From assembly GCA_008330645.1 (NCBI GenBank), contig VLTN01000018.1, positions 248,001 to 312,000 on the forward strand: a stretch of DNA of 64,000 nucleotides, given 5' to 3'. Shown here one piece after another: positions 35,738 to 48,779 of the stretch (positions within the stretch are counted from its first letter, which is position 1; each line of letters starts with the position of its first letter). This DNA comes from Cafeteria roenbergensis (taxonomy: Eukaryota > Sar > Bigyra > Bicosoecida > Cafeteriaceae). The position numbers and the translations under genes are program-made. The notes under the pieces are model-generated. The model saw only the letters and a program-made list of their open reading frames with translations. It was not told the origin of the DNA and searched no databases.

Positions 35738-38700
35738 ATGGCCTCCGCGCTGTCGCCGCGGCACGCGGAAGTGCAAGAGCTGCGCGCCGTGGAGGAGTAC
35801 ATCCGGAGGGAGCGCGAAGAGGTGCGTTCCTGCTCGGTTGCGGCTGCTGAACGCTCGGCCTGCCGCCACCCCCAACTCTCACCCGATGACCGCGCAAGTC
35901 GCACGCCGGCTGCAGCGGTGCAGAGGGGGCGGGCTGCCGCGCGGCCCTCCCCAGGCCAAGCCGCATGCCATTTCGGCCGCAGTGCTCCTCGCCGCGCCCC
36001 CTGGGGCGGCCGCAAGGGCGCCTCGCGCATTGCACTTGCCTCAGGCCCAGCGACGTTGCGCCTGGGAGAGGCGCGAGCGCCCCGGCAAAGCCCGCGCCGG
36101 TGTCGACTCCCCCTCCCCGCCCCCGCCCCGTGGTGCCACCGCTCGGCGTTGATGGGTAGCGGGGGTGCCCGGCACAGGCGTGGGGCCGCGGTGGCCCTGG
36201 ACCGGCGCTGCCCAGTGATGCCGAGCGCGTCGCCGGCGCAGTGGTGGCGGATTGCATTTCCCGGCGCGACTCGCTGCGCCTGACCTGGTCGAGGCCTCTG
36301 GCCGCCGGGCGCCGCCCACGCGCGGAGTCCACGGGCCTGGGCTGGCGTTTGCGCGCCAAGACCCCGGGACAACGGGCGCGGGGGCAGGCGATTGCTGCTG
36401 GCGCAAAGCGGATTCACGACTTCCCGTCCGCAGCAGCAAGTGGCGTAGTATCGCTTGGCGGTCCGGCCCTCACCGCCAAAACCCACGCCACCCCACCTCG
36501 TCCGTCCCGAAGTCGCTTGCCATGCTGAGTCTCCATCACCGCAGTGCGAGATGCTGGAGCGCCAGATCGTGGCCATGGCCGTGGACGCAGGCATCCCCAG
36601 CGGCAGCGCCGCTGAGGAGGAGCTGGGAGAGGACCCGTACGCAAGGCCTCAGCGCTCTGGGGCCAAGCAGGTTGCGGCACAGGGCTCGGCCCCGGTGAGC
36701 GGCAGCAGCGGCAGCAGCAGCAGCACCGCGGTGGTGCCGCACGAGCGATCCGCGGCAGAAGGCGCCCGCGATGCCGCCGCCTCGCTTGTTGCCGCGCACC
36801 CTCACGGCGTGTCCTCCGGCTCAATGAGGCGGTCCGTGTCGCCGACGGCGACGCACCAAATGGTCACCCGCGGCGGCTCCACCGTCGCCGTGCTCCTCCC
36901 CCGGACTCGCCGCACGCCGGCCAAGCAGCAAGCAGCGCCGGGCCGCGCAGGCTCGGGCCGGAAGCTCATCCCGCCGTCGTTTTCGCGCGCACAGCGCTTC
37001 AAGGGCCCGCACGCCATCGCGCAAACCACGGCAAGCCCCGGCCCGGGCGCCTACAACACCATGCACTCGGACTTCTCAGGCTGTCCGGGCGTCGTGGGCG
37101 CCGAGGCGGAGGCGGCAGAAAGCCGCGTCAAGGCGGCCATCGCGGGCGGCGCGGAGGGCGCGCCCTCGCCGCCCAAGCCAGCTGCGGGTGGGGCGGCCGC
37201 GGACGGCGCCGGGCCGTCTCACGGCGGCAGGCGAAACCCGCTCTCGCAGGCCAAGCTCGTGGCGCAGCTCGAGGCCTCGCAGGCCCGCGAGAAGGAGCTG
37301 CGTCGCCAGCTGGCCTCCACCACCCGCCGGGTGGACGAAGCCCGCGGCCAGCTGACTGCCTTCCAAAACCAGACCCGCACACGCTTGCGCGACGCCGAGG
37401 CGCTGGCGGCCCGCCGCAGCGCCGTGGTTGAAGCCGCCCGAGGCCGAGTGGCGGCCATGCGCAAGGCCTTTGCGGAGATTGAGCGAGCCGCTCACAGCCT
37501 GTGCGATGCAGTGGTGGCCGCGGAGGGCTCGCTCGGCGTCGGCGGGGGACGCACGGCCTTTGGCCGGCTCAAGCAGCTGGCCTTCGGCCTGGACGACACG
37601 CTCAGCGCCTCCCTCCCGGCCTTTGCGCGCCAGACCGCCGCCGGGGGGCAGCCGGCGGACGCAGCCGAGGCGGACATGGCGCTCGCTGCCTCGCCTCGTC
37701 CCGCTGCGCCGCCTGCAGCCCCCGCCGCCGCCGCCGCGGGCCGTGGGCGGTCACCTGGAGAGCGTGCGCCCCCGTCGACGCTGTCGTCCGCCATGGTACC
37801 CAGGACTGGCGCCGGCGCCCCCGCGGGCGTGAGCGCGGCCGACGTTGGCCTGTTCGTCCGCCGCGCGGTCGAGAAGGAGAGGTCTCGGAGCCACCAGGAG
37901 AAGCTGGCGGCTCGCCAGGCCAAGGAGGAGGAGTCCATCCGCCGCACCGTGGGACCCGCTGCCACGGCCATGCACGTCACGAGGAGCGCCCAGTCGCCTT
38001 CCCCGCGCCGCCGCCTTCGCGGGTCGTCCCCTACCCGCCCCGCTCCGGCGCCGCCCGCGCCGGGATCGCCCGCCGCCGGCTCCCAGCACCGCGCCCGCTC
38101 TGCCGGCCCTGGCGGCCGGCACGCCGGCTTTTCGCCAATGGTCCGAAAGCCGGCCTCGGCGGCCGCTGCCGGTCCGGCCGGCCGCAGTCCTGCCAGCGGC
38201 GACGGCCGCCCGGCGGAGAGTGCCCCCGAGTCGCCGGAAGCAGAGCTGCAGCTGACCGTCGAGCAGAAGGTGCGCTACGTCTTCGCCTTCTACCTGGGCT
38301 TCGGGCAGCGGGACAAGGAAATCAATGCGATGAGGCACACGGGCTGGGCGCGGTTCACCCGAGCCGCAGGAATCGTCCCGCACCTCCTGAGCCCGGCCGA
38401 CGTGGACATCGCCTTCTCGAAGGAGGTCGCGCACCGCACGGCAGGCACGCAGCTGGGAGGCGCGCTGGTGTTTGAGCAGTTCATCGCCGCGCTCGCCGAC
38501 CTCGCCACGCGCATCCACCGCGGGCCCGAGGCCGCGCCCGACGACGAGGAGGACCACAACGCCCTGCGCTCGCTGCTTGAGTCGCATGTGCTGCCGCTCT
38601 TTGACGAGCTCTGCAACGACGCCACATTCATCCAAGAGGTGGTCAACGTTGGCGCTACGGACGACCTGGAGGCGTTTGCGGATGAGTTCCTCTCCCCCGG

Positions 38701-39385
38701 CGTGATCGCCTTCTTGAACGGCAACAAGGGGGCCCTGAGCTCGCTCTTCCAGCGCTTCGCCATGATCGAGGACCCGGGGAAGCCCCCGAGGGGCAGCCCC
38801 CAGGCGGCGGCCGCTGCCCTCGCGTCGCCCTCGCCCGACGGCGTCCTGCGCGCCATGCAGGAGCGCCACGCGGGGTGGCAGGAGCTGCAGCGATCCAACA
38901 GGCAGATGAGTCGCTGGGCCTTTGGTCAGTTCATCTCGGCCATGAAGCTGGCCCCCGGCGTGCTCAACAGGCGCGACCTCATCAACATTTTCCGCCAGGC
39001 GAACCGCGGCGTTGCGCAAGACGACTTCCCTGACGCGCTCTCCTACCCGGAGTTTGTCGAGGTCCTTGCCCTGGTCGCCCGGAGCGCCTACGCGGCGGAC
39101 ACGGCCTTTGTGACCCTGGTCGATCGCCTCATGCTCCTCTTCTACGACATGGCGCAGCGCGGGGCCGACTTTGTGGGCGAGGAGCTCCGCCTCGTGCGCT
39201 CCGTCTCTCGCGTGGTGAAGCAGCGCCTCGCCGAGGCGGAGTCCTCCCGCGAGGCGGACACTCAGGCCGCCGCCGCCCACCAGCGCTCAGTCATCTCGTC
39301 CGTCATGGCCAGCGTTGACGCCGACAGCCACGCGGGCGCCACCGGCACGGTGTCGGAACCGACCACGCCAGAGGCCAGGCCCTGA
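35738..39385 (+). CDS. p25-alpha-like, coiled-coil, PGPG-repeat protein
   Basis: Exon 1, 35738-35821, and exon 2, 36545-39385, join in phase 0 across a 723-bp intron GTGCGT...CCGCAG, long for this window, giving 974 residues. An unseen extra exon in it is possible. SPGPGAYNTMHSDF near residue 192 is a STPGR/SHIPPO-type motif found in flagellar microtubule proteins. Residues about 260-345 form a coiled coil (AREKELRRQLASTTRRVDEA). Residues about 597-690 resemble p25-alpha/TPPP, with WARFTRAAGIVP, then SPADVDIAFSKE and LVFEQFIAALADLA. A second EF-hand-like pair lies at about 797-880 with DLINIFRQANRG and YPEFVEVLALVARS. p25-alpha proteins bind and bundle tubulin, and in flagellates they occur in axonemes. 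Domain calls are by eye. Confidence 0.65.
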
Positions 39386-39713
39386 TCGGGCTGCCTCCCC
39401 TCGCTGTGGCCGCCGCCAGCGCCCTCCTGTGGCGCGCGTCAACCCTCCGCCCCGTTTCCTCCTCCTGGCGCGCCGCGTTTTGTGTGCTCGTTACTCTGAC
39501 AACTGCGTTATGGTGCTGGTGACCCAAGCCGCTCGCGCCGGCAGCGCCCGAAGCGCGCCCTCACCCTTGCGCAGCGCCGTGGCACTTGCCGCGTTGGGGG
39601 CCACGTCATCCGGCCGGCTCTGCCGGCAATCGTCGAGGGCGCAACAAAGGGAGCGCGCCCCCCGCGCGCTGAGAGCACGCAAGCGCAGCCTCGAAGGCGA
39701 GGTCGCTGCTGCC
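39386..39713. promoter_or_regulatory. Intergenic region upstream of PPAN gene
   Basis: 328 bp. It contains CACGTCATCCGG at about 39602-39613, a partial match to the element upstream of the HIG1-like and GCAT genes. No gene is seen. Confidence 0.3.
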
Positions 39714-41810
39714 ATGCCCCGTCGCGGCGGAAAGCGCGTGAGTCCGGCCGTGGGCGCCCATCTCCGGGGCGCCGAGGCGCGCAGCTTGCTGGCAGCCTTA
39801 CTCTTGCGCCTCGCCCTCTGTTTGTGCCCCACGCTGCAACGGTGCTGCTCGGAAGCGCCCCCGCTCTTGCCTGTGCGTCTCAGATCAAGGCGCGCACTCA
39901 TGTCCCGCCCCCGGTGGAGGAGGAGGAGGGCAAGCTCCCCAAGAGCTTCATCCTCCGGCGCGGAAAGGGGGACAAGACCATCGGCACCCTTGTGCAGGAC
40001 ATGCGCCGCATGATGAGCCCGTACACGGCCGCCAAGCTCAAGTCGCGCAAGTGAGTCGTGGCAAGTCGCTGCCGGGCCAGCAGGGCCTGGTGGCGCGCCG
40101 GTTTTGCGAGGGCAGGTGTGCTCGTCGCTGCGCCGACTGGCCCCAGCTCCTCGCTCCTCCCCCCCCTCCCCCCCCTTTGGGCGTGCGCGCGCGCGCAGGG
40201 CAAACAACATGAAAGACTTCGTGGCGGTCGCAGGGCCCATGGGTGTGACCCACTGCCTCCTCTTCACTCAGACGGACAAGGCGGTGAACCTCCGCGTCGG
40301 CCGTCTGCCGCGTGGCCCGTCCGTCACTTTCCGTGTGCACGCCTACTCGCTCGCCAACCAGGTCCTCGCCGCGCAGCGCCGCCCGGCCTTCGTGTCGGAG
40401 GCCTTCCGCTTCCCTCCCATCGTGGTGCTCAGCGGCTTCGCCGGGGCGACCGTGGCAGCCGCCCCCGAGCTCCCAGGCATGACCGTGGAGGTCCCAGCCC
40501 TGGCGGGCCGCAAGGGCCCCGAGGCCGTCGCCGCGGCTGCCTACCACGCCGCGGAAAAGGCGGCTGCTGCGGCCGCCAAGGCCGCCGCCAAGGACGCCGC
40601 GCTCCCCGAGGGCGCGGAGCCAAGCAAGGCCGGCAAGCGCGCGCGCGCCGGCGCCGCCGCGGCTCAGGCCGAAGCCCAGCGCTCGTCCACGGCGTCTTGG
40701 GAGCGCGCGCTCCAGCTCGCCGCCACGACCCTGCAGCACATGTTCCCCCCCATCAACGTTGCGCGCGTCCGCCTCAAGGAGTGCCGTCGCGTGGTGCTGT
40801 TCGCCCGTGATCCTTCCTCCGGCGTCGTGGAGATGCGCCACTTCGTCGTGCGCGCGCGGCCCGCCGGCCTCTCCCGCTCCGTGAAGCGCGTGGTCCGCCC
40901 TCGGGCGCTGCCGGACCTGGGAGGTCTGGACGACGTCGCTGACTGGGTGGAGGGCGACGGCGGTGACGGGTACGCCACTTCCGACTCTGAGTGGGAGGGG
41001 GGCGAGGGCGAAGTCATGCTGCCCCAGGACGTTGGCGGGCGCGGCAACCGTGCCGCTCACCAGAGCGTGCTGAAGCTGAGCGAGGTGGGCCCCCGCCTGT
41101 CCCTCGGCCTGCTTCGCGCCGAGTCCGGGCTCTTTGCAGGGGAGGTCCTGTACCATAGCCTCGTGCGCAAGACGGCCGCCGAGGCGGTGCTGCTGCGCAA
41201 GGCTCACGCCGAGAAGGACGCGCTCCGGAAGATGCGCACGGCGCAGCAGGAGGCCAACGTGGCGAGGAAGAAGGCAGAGGCGGAGGCCAAGCGGGCCGCC
41301 AAGGCCGAGCGCCGGAGGGAGCTTCTCGCCGCCGCCAAGGAGGCCGGCCACGACGAGGACGACCGGGGCTATGCTGGCGGCGACAGCGACGAGGGCGAGG
41401 ACGACGAGGGCGAGTCGGACGACGACGAGGCCGGGTTCGATGACGACGACGACGAGGCCGGGGCCGGCGATCTCGGCGGCGAGCTTGGCGACGACGATGA
41501 CTCGGACGAGGACCCCGAGGGCGGCGGCGACCCGATGCCGAGCGACGACGAGGACATGGACAGCCCAGGCGGCGCCGGCGACCTGGGAGAGGACGGGGAG
41601 GAGGACGACGAAGGGCTCATTGACGCCTTTGGCCCCGGGGACGAGGTGTTCGAGGCGAGTGACAGCGAGGAGGAAGAGGAGGAGGAGGAGGCGTCGGCCG
41701 GCGGCAAGCCGGCCCGGGCTGCGTCTTCGCGCTCCTCGGCAGCTGCTGCAGCGTCCTCGGGCCCCGCGCGGAACCGCAAGCGCCCCCGCCCCCGCTCTCG
41801 GGACGCCTGA
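39714..41810 (+). CDS. PPAN: Brix-domain ribosome assembly factor PPAN/SSF1
   Basis: Exons 39714-39737, 39884-40050 and 40199-41810 encode 600 residues. Exon 1 contributes only MPRRGGKR. Exon 2 gives KLPKSFILRRGKGDKTIGTL and MRRMMSPYTAAKLKSR. The junction codon AA|G restores KANNMKDFVAVAGPMGVTH. NLRVGRLPRGPSVTFRVHAY and FPPINVARVRLKECRRVVLF continue the Brix domain in the order of Peter Pan/SSF1, which guides 27S rRNA processing in the 60S pathway in the nucleolus. A 60-residue Ala/Lys insertion splits the Brix domain near residues 170-220. The tail is strongly acidic (Asp/Glu) and ends in a basic KRPRPRSR nuclear-localisation-like stretch. The function is well conserved in eukaryotes. Confidence 0.92.
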
Positions 41811-41970
41811 GCGCTCAGTGCTCTGTGGCGAGAGAGAGAGGGAGAGAGTGCGGGTAGGGGGTGGAGTTTCCGACTCGTTCTGCCTGGGTGCCGGGGAAGG
41901 GCAGCGAAGCGCTTCCCCCGAGCAGCCTTGGTGCTCGCCTGCGTGTCTGTGTGTGGCTGAGTGTGTGATT

Positions 41971-41989
41971 GTGTGTGTGTGTGTGTGTG
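41971..41989 (+). repeat. (GT)n microsatellite
   Basis: About 9.5 GT units in the convergent spacer (41811-42089) between the PPAN and EFR3-like genes. A GAGA tract lies at 41830-41846. Confidence 0.85.
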
Positions 41990-42089
41990 ACCTGGGCTGC
42001 AAGCACTCGGCCTCCAACGCGCCGACGGGGCCTTTTCTCGCCCCCTTGCGGTGGTCGACGAGACGATTCGCGTTCGGAACCAGAAGCGC

Positions 42090-45000
42090 TCACACAGCAA
42101 CGGCGGACCGCTGGGACATGGCCAGCCCGCCGCCAATGGCAGCAAGTGTGGCATTGTCTGCGCTGACGCCCAGGAACGTGTGCCGAGCAAGGGCCTCGCG
42201 GGCTGGCAGCTCCAGCGGCCGCCGCTGACGGGCCGCGCCGTCCCTTGGCGCAGCGGGAAGGCCGGCCAAGGCTTGGCTGAGCAAGTCCTCCTCCGCGCTC
42301 GAGCTGCGGGAGGAAGACAGGCTGCTGCGAGCGGGGCGGGAGCCGCCCCCTCCCTCGATGGCAAGGCGCCTCGCCGTGTCCATCACGCCCTTGGCCGCAG
42401 CTTCGTCGGCCACAGCGGCGTCGATGTCGTCCGAGGTGAGCACGGCTGCGTCCCCTGCAACAGATGCGCGAGCCGCTCGAGCGGCCGCGCTGGTGGCCCA
42501 CACGGCGGCCTCCTCGCCAGCCTCGGCCCCCTCCCCTTGGGCGCCGCCCGTTCCGCCGTTCCGCCCAGCGCCGTCTGCGCTGGCAGCAAGCGCGGGGCTT
42601 TCCAGAATGCTGGCGATCGCGTCGAAGAACCGGAGGCGGGTCACCTCAACAGTGACTGACTCCTGCTCTGGGGCCTGGGGCTCGCGCCGGCCTTCCGCCG
42701 TCGGTGGCTGCTCGGATTCGGATTCGAGCCGCGAGGAGTCATCGCCAGCCGGAACCGCGAGGTCGGGCTCCGAGCCGAGGCTCCCTGCTCCATCAGAAGC
42801 AGCGTCGCTTGCCGAGTCGGTGCCAGTGGTCACGGCGTGCGGCCAGAGCGGCGCTAGAATGCCGTAGGCAGCAACAGCACGGAGGGACGCTTCGGAGGCC
42901 GCTGCGGCGCGCGAGAGAGCTGCAGCTGGGACGGCGTCGACGGCTGCAGCGGACACGGCTCGCGCAGCCGCGGACGGCTCCCTGACGCAGCCAGGAGTGA
43001 AGGGGAACGCGGGACCGGCCGACGGGGCAACGGACTGAGGGGTGCCGGACGTCTCGCAGGGCGGCGAGTCTGCGAGGGAGCGGGCCGCGTCGATGGCTGC
43101 CGCAGCGGCGGCCGCGCTGGTGCTGGAGCGGGATCGGCCCCGGCCTGCGAGCCAGGCCGCGTCCTCGCGGCGGGCACGGCGGGACCAGGCAGGGCACAGG
43201 GAGGCGGCGAGCTCTGGGCGGCCAACCCCGCTGCGCACGGCAGCGCGCATGGGCGCTGTCGCGAGCACCAGCGACGTGAGCTCGTAGGGGCCAGGCAGCT
43301 GGCGGGGCTCCAGCGGCGCGGAGGCCTCGCCAGCCGCAGCAGCCGCAGCGGCGTGCGGCAGCGCCGATTGCGAAGACCGAGGCGGGGGCGGTGGAGCAGC
43401 GTCGGTGCTGGGCGAGGGGGCGGGAACGGCGGCGGTGCTGGCTTGCGGCGAAGCCAGCGCGGCAGCAGACCCGCCCGCTCGGCCGGCGAGCGGCCAGAGC
43501 GAGAGCGCCCCGGCGGACGCCCTGCCCAGCCGCTCCGCCAGCTGGTCAGCCCCGAACGCCCCAGCGTGCGCTTGGACGTCCATGCGCGCCGCCTGCGCGC
43601 ACGCCGTCAGCTCATCGTCGCGGAGCATGGCTGCGAGTGAGGCCAGCAGGGTAGCCGAGGCCGCCATCACGGCGACAGCACCCAGTGAGGCGCAGAGCGG
43701 AGCTTGCGCAGCGGAAGCGGCCGCAGCCGCGTCCGCGTTGCTCGCTGCGGCAAAGCGAGCTCGGCGGCGTCGGGCTGTCGCACGGAGCTCCAGGGCCAAG
43801 GAGGCGACCAAGCAGACACCGGCCGCGCCCCCAAGCACAGCCAGACGCTGGCCGCAGGCAACACAAGCAGCGATGCGGTCGCCAGCGCCTGGGGCCACGC
43901 CGGACGCCTGCGCGTCAATGGCGCGCGCCGCCACGCAACAGGCGCGCGCGAGCCCAACGGCGACCGTGCGCGCCTCGAACGCCATCAGGGCCCCGCCGGG
44001 GGAGAAGCCGAGCAGCGGCCTCGTGGCTGACAGCAGCGGGAGGGCGGCGGCGGGCGCGGGCAGTGGCAGTGCGACGGTCCCGGCCTCGGCCTCGGCGGAC
44101 GGAGCACGGGTGGCGGCGCACGGGGCGGTCGCAAGGGCCGGAACAGCCCCCACAAGCGCTGAGGTGGGAGCCGCCAGCGCCGGCAAGGGGAGCACCGTGG
44201 CGCTCTCTGCGCCCGCGAGCGCCCATGCTCCGCCGGCGGAGCCGTGGCTGCCGCCTGGGTGGTCCCGGGAAGTGCCGACGCCAGCAGCGTCAGACGAGGC
44301 AGCACCCAAGTCGGCGCCCCGCCCAGCGGCGGAGCCCGCGGCCGCAGCACGCGCTGCCCGGCTCGCGCGTCGCTGCCCCGCGCGGCGTGCAGCCAGGGCG
44401 GCGACGGAGTAGTCGCTTGCATCTGGCGCGGTGGCGACTGCGGCGCCCCACTGCCTCGCGGCGCTCAGCACCGCTGCTGGAGTAAAGGCGGCAGCCATGG
44501 CCTCTGCCGGGTGCGAGGTGCTCCGGCCACCCCGAAGGGCGCGCGGATCCGCGACACCAGCAGCGGCAGCGGCAGCAGCACCAGCAGCAGCAGCGCCAGC
44601 AGCAGCAGCGCCAGCAGCAGCAGCAGCAGTCCTGCCAGAAGGTGCAGCGTCGCTACTGGAGAGTCGCGCGGTCGGAACCCGAGCCGAGGTGGAGGCGTGC
44701 CCAGCAGGAGCTTTGGCGTCGGCTGGCGCAGCTGCGCCAGGCGCTTGGCTCGTGCCGGCCGCGCGCTGCGGCTCCTCTGCTGGCGCCGCGCAGCCCAGGA
44801 TGACCGCCCAAGCAAGAAGGGCGGCTGCAGCGATGCGACCGTCCGACGAGGCAACGAGCGACGACAGCACCTGCACGCCCGTCTGGCCGGGCCTGAGGCG
44901 CGAAGCCGCGCCGTGGCAGAGCTCGGCAGATGCCATCCCGGCTCTGACCAGCGCCAGGGCTCGGAACAGCCGGGAGTGCGCCTCCACAGAGAGGCCTGCC

Positions 45001-47755
45001 AAGCGCTCCGAGAAGGGGCCTGACGCGGAGCTGGCAACTGAGCCTGTTCGCACGACGATGCTGCTGGAAGCAATGCGCGCAGGTCGCAGCGCCAGGCGAG
45101 CAGCGATGCCTCGGCCTGCGGCCCCAAGAACGACAGATGCCTGGTCGTCAGCGTCTGACGCCAGCTGCCTCGCGCGCTCCACATTGATCCGCGAAACCGA
45201 AGGCGCACGCGCCAGACCGGAAGCCTCGTCCGACGAGGCCGTTCTGGCCGTTCTTGCTGCCGCATCAGAGCTCGGAGCTCCAATCGCTGCTGCGGCGGCC
45301 TGCGGAACGCTCACGACACTCTCCGCTCGCTGCCCGACGCGGCGCTGTCGCACCGGCGGACTGGTCGAGCCGGACGCCGGCTCGTCGTTGTCGTCGTCCT
45401 CGCTGTCCCCGTCGGCCACGAAGGAGCCGCCGGAGTGAGCAGCGACGGACACGAGGTGGTCGTCCAGCAAGCGCTGCGTCTCGTCCAGCAGCCGGAGCTG
45501 CAGCCTCGCGGCGTCGTCCGGCGTCGGGGACCGCCACATCAGCGACGCGAGGCAGGCCTTGGTCGCCGCAGCCACCCCGCTCGTCTCCCCCTCGCGCTGG
45601 CTCTGCGCTGTGGCGCACCGGATGAGCGACGCGCACAGCTCGGCAGCGTAGGCGCCGATGCGGTTCCGGCTCTCCGCCAGCAGGACTGCGGCGTGCGACA
45701 GCCCCGCAGACGGCGGCAGTGACGCTGGCAGCAGGTCAGACCGCCCGGCTGGCTGCCGTGGCGCCTGCGCACTCCCCGTCGCCGCTGCTCTGGCTTCCGC
45801 CGCGGCAGCGATCTCCAGGCCCCGAACGGCGCGCCGGACGAGCTCCACGGCAAGGGGCAGCCCTGTCGACTGCGACTGCCTCCCGGCGATGGCGAAACCC
45901 ACGGAGCGGTTTCGCCTGCGATGCATGCTGTCCTCTCCAGGCGTGGCGGGCGAGGCCGAGGCCCTGCGGTGGCCCGAGCCCTTGTGCGCGCCTGCTGCCC
46001 CGGCCGCGCGGCCCCTTAGGCCGCCAGCGCGGGCCTTGGACGACTTTCGCTTCGTGGCCCGCCGAAGCCGGGCCAGGGCCCTGCCAATCGCCCTCGGCAC
46101 GCCCCTGCCAGCGGACACGGCTCGCGAGCCCGGGCCGCCCCTGCCCCCGCCGTCGCTGCTGCTGCGCCGGCCGTGGCCCCTGCGGCTGCGCCTGCCAGAG
46201 CCCGCGGGGCCGTCCTCCGCGCCCGCGGGGTCGTCGTTGTCCTCAGAGTCGCTCCCCTGGGCCTCGGCTGTGGTCAGCGCCACTCGCTCGTCCTCGGGCA
46301 GGCTGGATGCCAGCGCCTCCGTGGACCCGACAGCAGCCTCCACGGCCCAGGCGAGGCCTTCGTCGCACTCGGCCGCGGGGCCGCTGGAGGGGTCGAAGAG
46401 GCGGAGCAGGAGCAGCGAGGCTGCGGGGTTCGACCAGTCGCCCGCCTTGGTCCCGGCCCCGAGCAGCGCGGACGCCACCTCCTCGCCGACTGTCGCGTCA
46501 GCGGAGAGCGCCACCGAGCGGATGCAAGCAGCTGCCAGCAACACGGAGGCAGGGTCTGGAGGGAGCCTGCCACCGGCGGCCAGGGAGGCCGACATGGCAG
46601 GCGCCATGGCAGCGAGCCACAGTCGAGACAGCGCCGAGTCAGTGGCGGTCGTGCGCGGGTCCCCCCGCGCGCCCACTGCCGCTCGCAGCAGGCGTGCGTG
46701 CGGAAAGTGGGCCTGCGTCACCGGGTCCGCCATCTGAGCGGGGCCAGGGGTCGCTTCGCCGCTGGGCGTGACGGCTCTGAAGAGCGTCCGCACCGCGAAG
46801 GATAGCACTGCCGCGCCGCCCTCGCGCAGCGCGGAGGCACCGGCAGACCCAAGGAGCATCCGGGCACAGGCCAGCAGGCGCAATCGCAGCGCGACTGCGT
46901 CGCGAGCGGCCCCGCCCGGGGCGGCATGCGGCACGATTGCGCTGGAAAGCCAGGGGCTGCCCGCCAGGGCCGGGAGCACAGGCGGGGCGGCGAACGCCAC
47001 GGTTTCACTGGGCAAGGCCGCTGTCACCAGGGTGAGCAGAGCGCGAGAGGCGCGTCGGCGGTCGAGCTCGGGAGGCAGAGCGAGGAGCAGGCGACCACAC
47101 TGCGAGCTCGCAAGGCAGGCGAGAGGGGGACGAAACGGGCGAGTGCGAGAGGCTGAGACGAGAAAGAGGCGCCCGAGCGCGCAGGCGCAGCGGCTCGCGG
47201 CCACACGGTCGGTCAGTGCGAGTGACGGGCTAGAGGCAGCCCCCGGCCACACGCAAGCCAGGGGCGGGCTGCAGGGAGTCGCTGTGCCGGGCTCACGGCA
47301 GCCGCAGCGGCGGCACGGATGCGCGGCTCGGGGCACGCGAGGAGGCGCTCGATGATGCGGCGGGCGTGGATGTCAAACACCTCCAGCACGGTGCTGTCGG
47401 CGCCTGCAGCTTGCGGACCTGCCGCGGCAGCCCGGGGCGCGGACTGCGCGATGATGGCGCACGCAGCGGTGACCGAGATCTCGATAAACCCGAAGCGCTC
47501 CCTCCTCAGGTCCCTGGCCAGGTGGGCCTCCAGCGCAGCACCCAGGTCGGGAATCTTTGACGGCCGCGTCCTGGCCAGGTCGGCGAGGTCGTCCACTCCT
47601 CGCGCCTCCATGCCCCTCTCCGCCCCGGTGGTCCCCCGCGGCCTCGGATACAGCTCCATCACCAGCCGGTTCGCCTGGTCAGGCCGCAGGCACACGAGGC
47701 AGCAGCATTGCGTGCCCTCGCAGCAGCCGTCCCAGCAGTTGGCGCATCCGGGCAT
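42090..47755 (-). CDS. EFR3: EFR3-like plasma-membrane scaffold of PI4-kinase
   Basis: Exon 1, 47755-47297, and exon 2, 47099-42090, join in phase 0 across intron GTGAGC...CTCGCAG for about 1,822 residues. The N-terminus MPGCANCWDGCCEGTQCCC is a cluster of Cys like the palmitoylated start of EFR3. ANRLVMELYP, then IPDLGAALEAHLARDLRRER and FGFIEISVTAACAII match the first EFR3 armadillo-type helices. EFR3 anchors PI4KIII-alpha with TTC7 and FAM126 at the plasma membrane for PI4P synthesis. The remainder is helical and Ala-rich with long disordered inserts, and is more than twice the usual approximately 820 residues. An Ala/Gly run from GCA repeats lies at about 44565-44630. The exon 2 acceptor is the best of several pyrimidine-rich choices. 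Confidence 0.65.
44565..44632 (-). repeat. GCA-triplet run (poly-Ala) in EFR3-like gene
   Basis: CAGCAGCAGCAGCGC units repeat on the plus strand and encode Ala-rich AAAAGAAAAG units on the minus strand. Likely unstable in length. Confidence 0.8.
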
Positions 47756-48779
47756 CGCGCGACGGCGCAGTGCGGCAGCGCCTTGTGGCGGCTGCAAGAA
47801 CACTGTGCGGCGCGATCACAGGCCCAGGCCACGCCAGAGAGCCACTCAGGGCCTGCGGGGGCAAGAGGCTGCGTCGCGCGGTGAGTGCTGCGAGAGGTCG
47901 TTTCTGGGACCGGCAGAGCCCGGGCTGCTGCTGCGCTGTGCTGTGAGGCGCAATACACTGCCTGGAGGCCCGAGTTTGGAGCAGGCCTGGAAGTGTGGCG
48001 AGCATGCCCCCGTGCCTTGTTCTGATGCCGCCACATTGGCAGGCGCGCTGTGCCCTCTGCGCCCTGGCGCGCGGCTGCGAGCCGGCGCCCACGCGGTTCA
48101 GCAGCACAGGCCCGCCAACCTGGCGAAAGCGAGCCGCTCCGGCAGACGCTCCGATCCATCTGTGACGGAAGCTTGCTGAGCAAAGCGCAGGCGGAGCAAC
48201 AGTCGACGAAGCCAGGGGCAATGTGTAGCGTCCAAGCCCCGCAATTTCTGGTTCGAGCCAATGGATGCATGAGTGATCGCCGCCGTGCTGTCGCCACATG
48301 GCTGGCAGCACAGGCAGCAAGGGCCGTCCTGGCCCTTGGCATTGCAGGAGTCGAGGCGGCTGTGAATCCTCCCGGCAATCCGCCGGAGGCCAGGAGACTC
48401 CAAGTCGCGCGACCCGTATGCTTTGGAACCCGTGGGCCGCATGCTGGGCCCCCGAACCGCCGAACCTCAAAGTGGCGTGCGAGCCATGGGCGAGCTTGGC
48501 CAGCTGCCGGGCTTGGGTGCCGCCGCAGCTGCGAGCGGAGTGCAGCTTTGCTCTGTTGCCACACACAAAATGGCTCTGCCACGGCCCGCCAACCTGCCGC
48601 CCTCGTGCCTGGCACGACGCAGGAGCTAGGCCTCACAGCGACGCCGCCCCCCCACGCCTGCGCGGTGCACGTGGCTGGCTTCGAGTCTGTCGTCGCAGCA
48701 GCTCCTGCGAGCCGCTTCCTCCGACGCTGCGTCGGGTGCGTTGGGTCGCCACGGTTGCCAGTTGCCAGAGTCCGTCGTC
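47756..48779. promoter_or_regulatory. Divergent 1-kb spacer, EFR3-like and SUZ12-like genes
   Basis: Both flanking genes start here, pointing outward. Frames of up to 325 codons exist on both strands but have no recognisable domain, and their third-base bias is weak. No tRNA or other RNA gene is evident. Confidence 0.4.

Noticed and set aside
47659-48636. 325-codon minus-strand frame upstream of the EFR3-like gene
   Set aside because: It overlaps the EFR3 exon 1 in another frame and has no recognisable domain.
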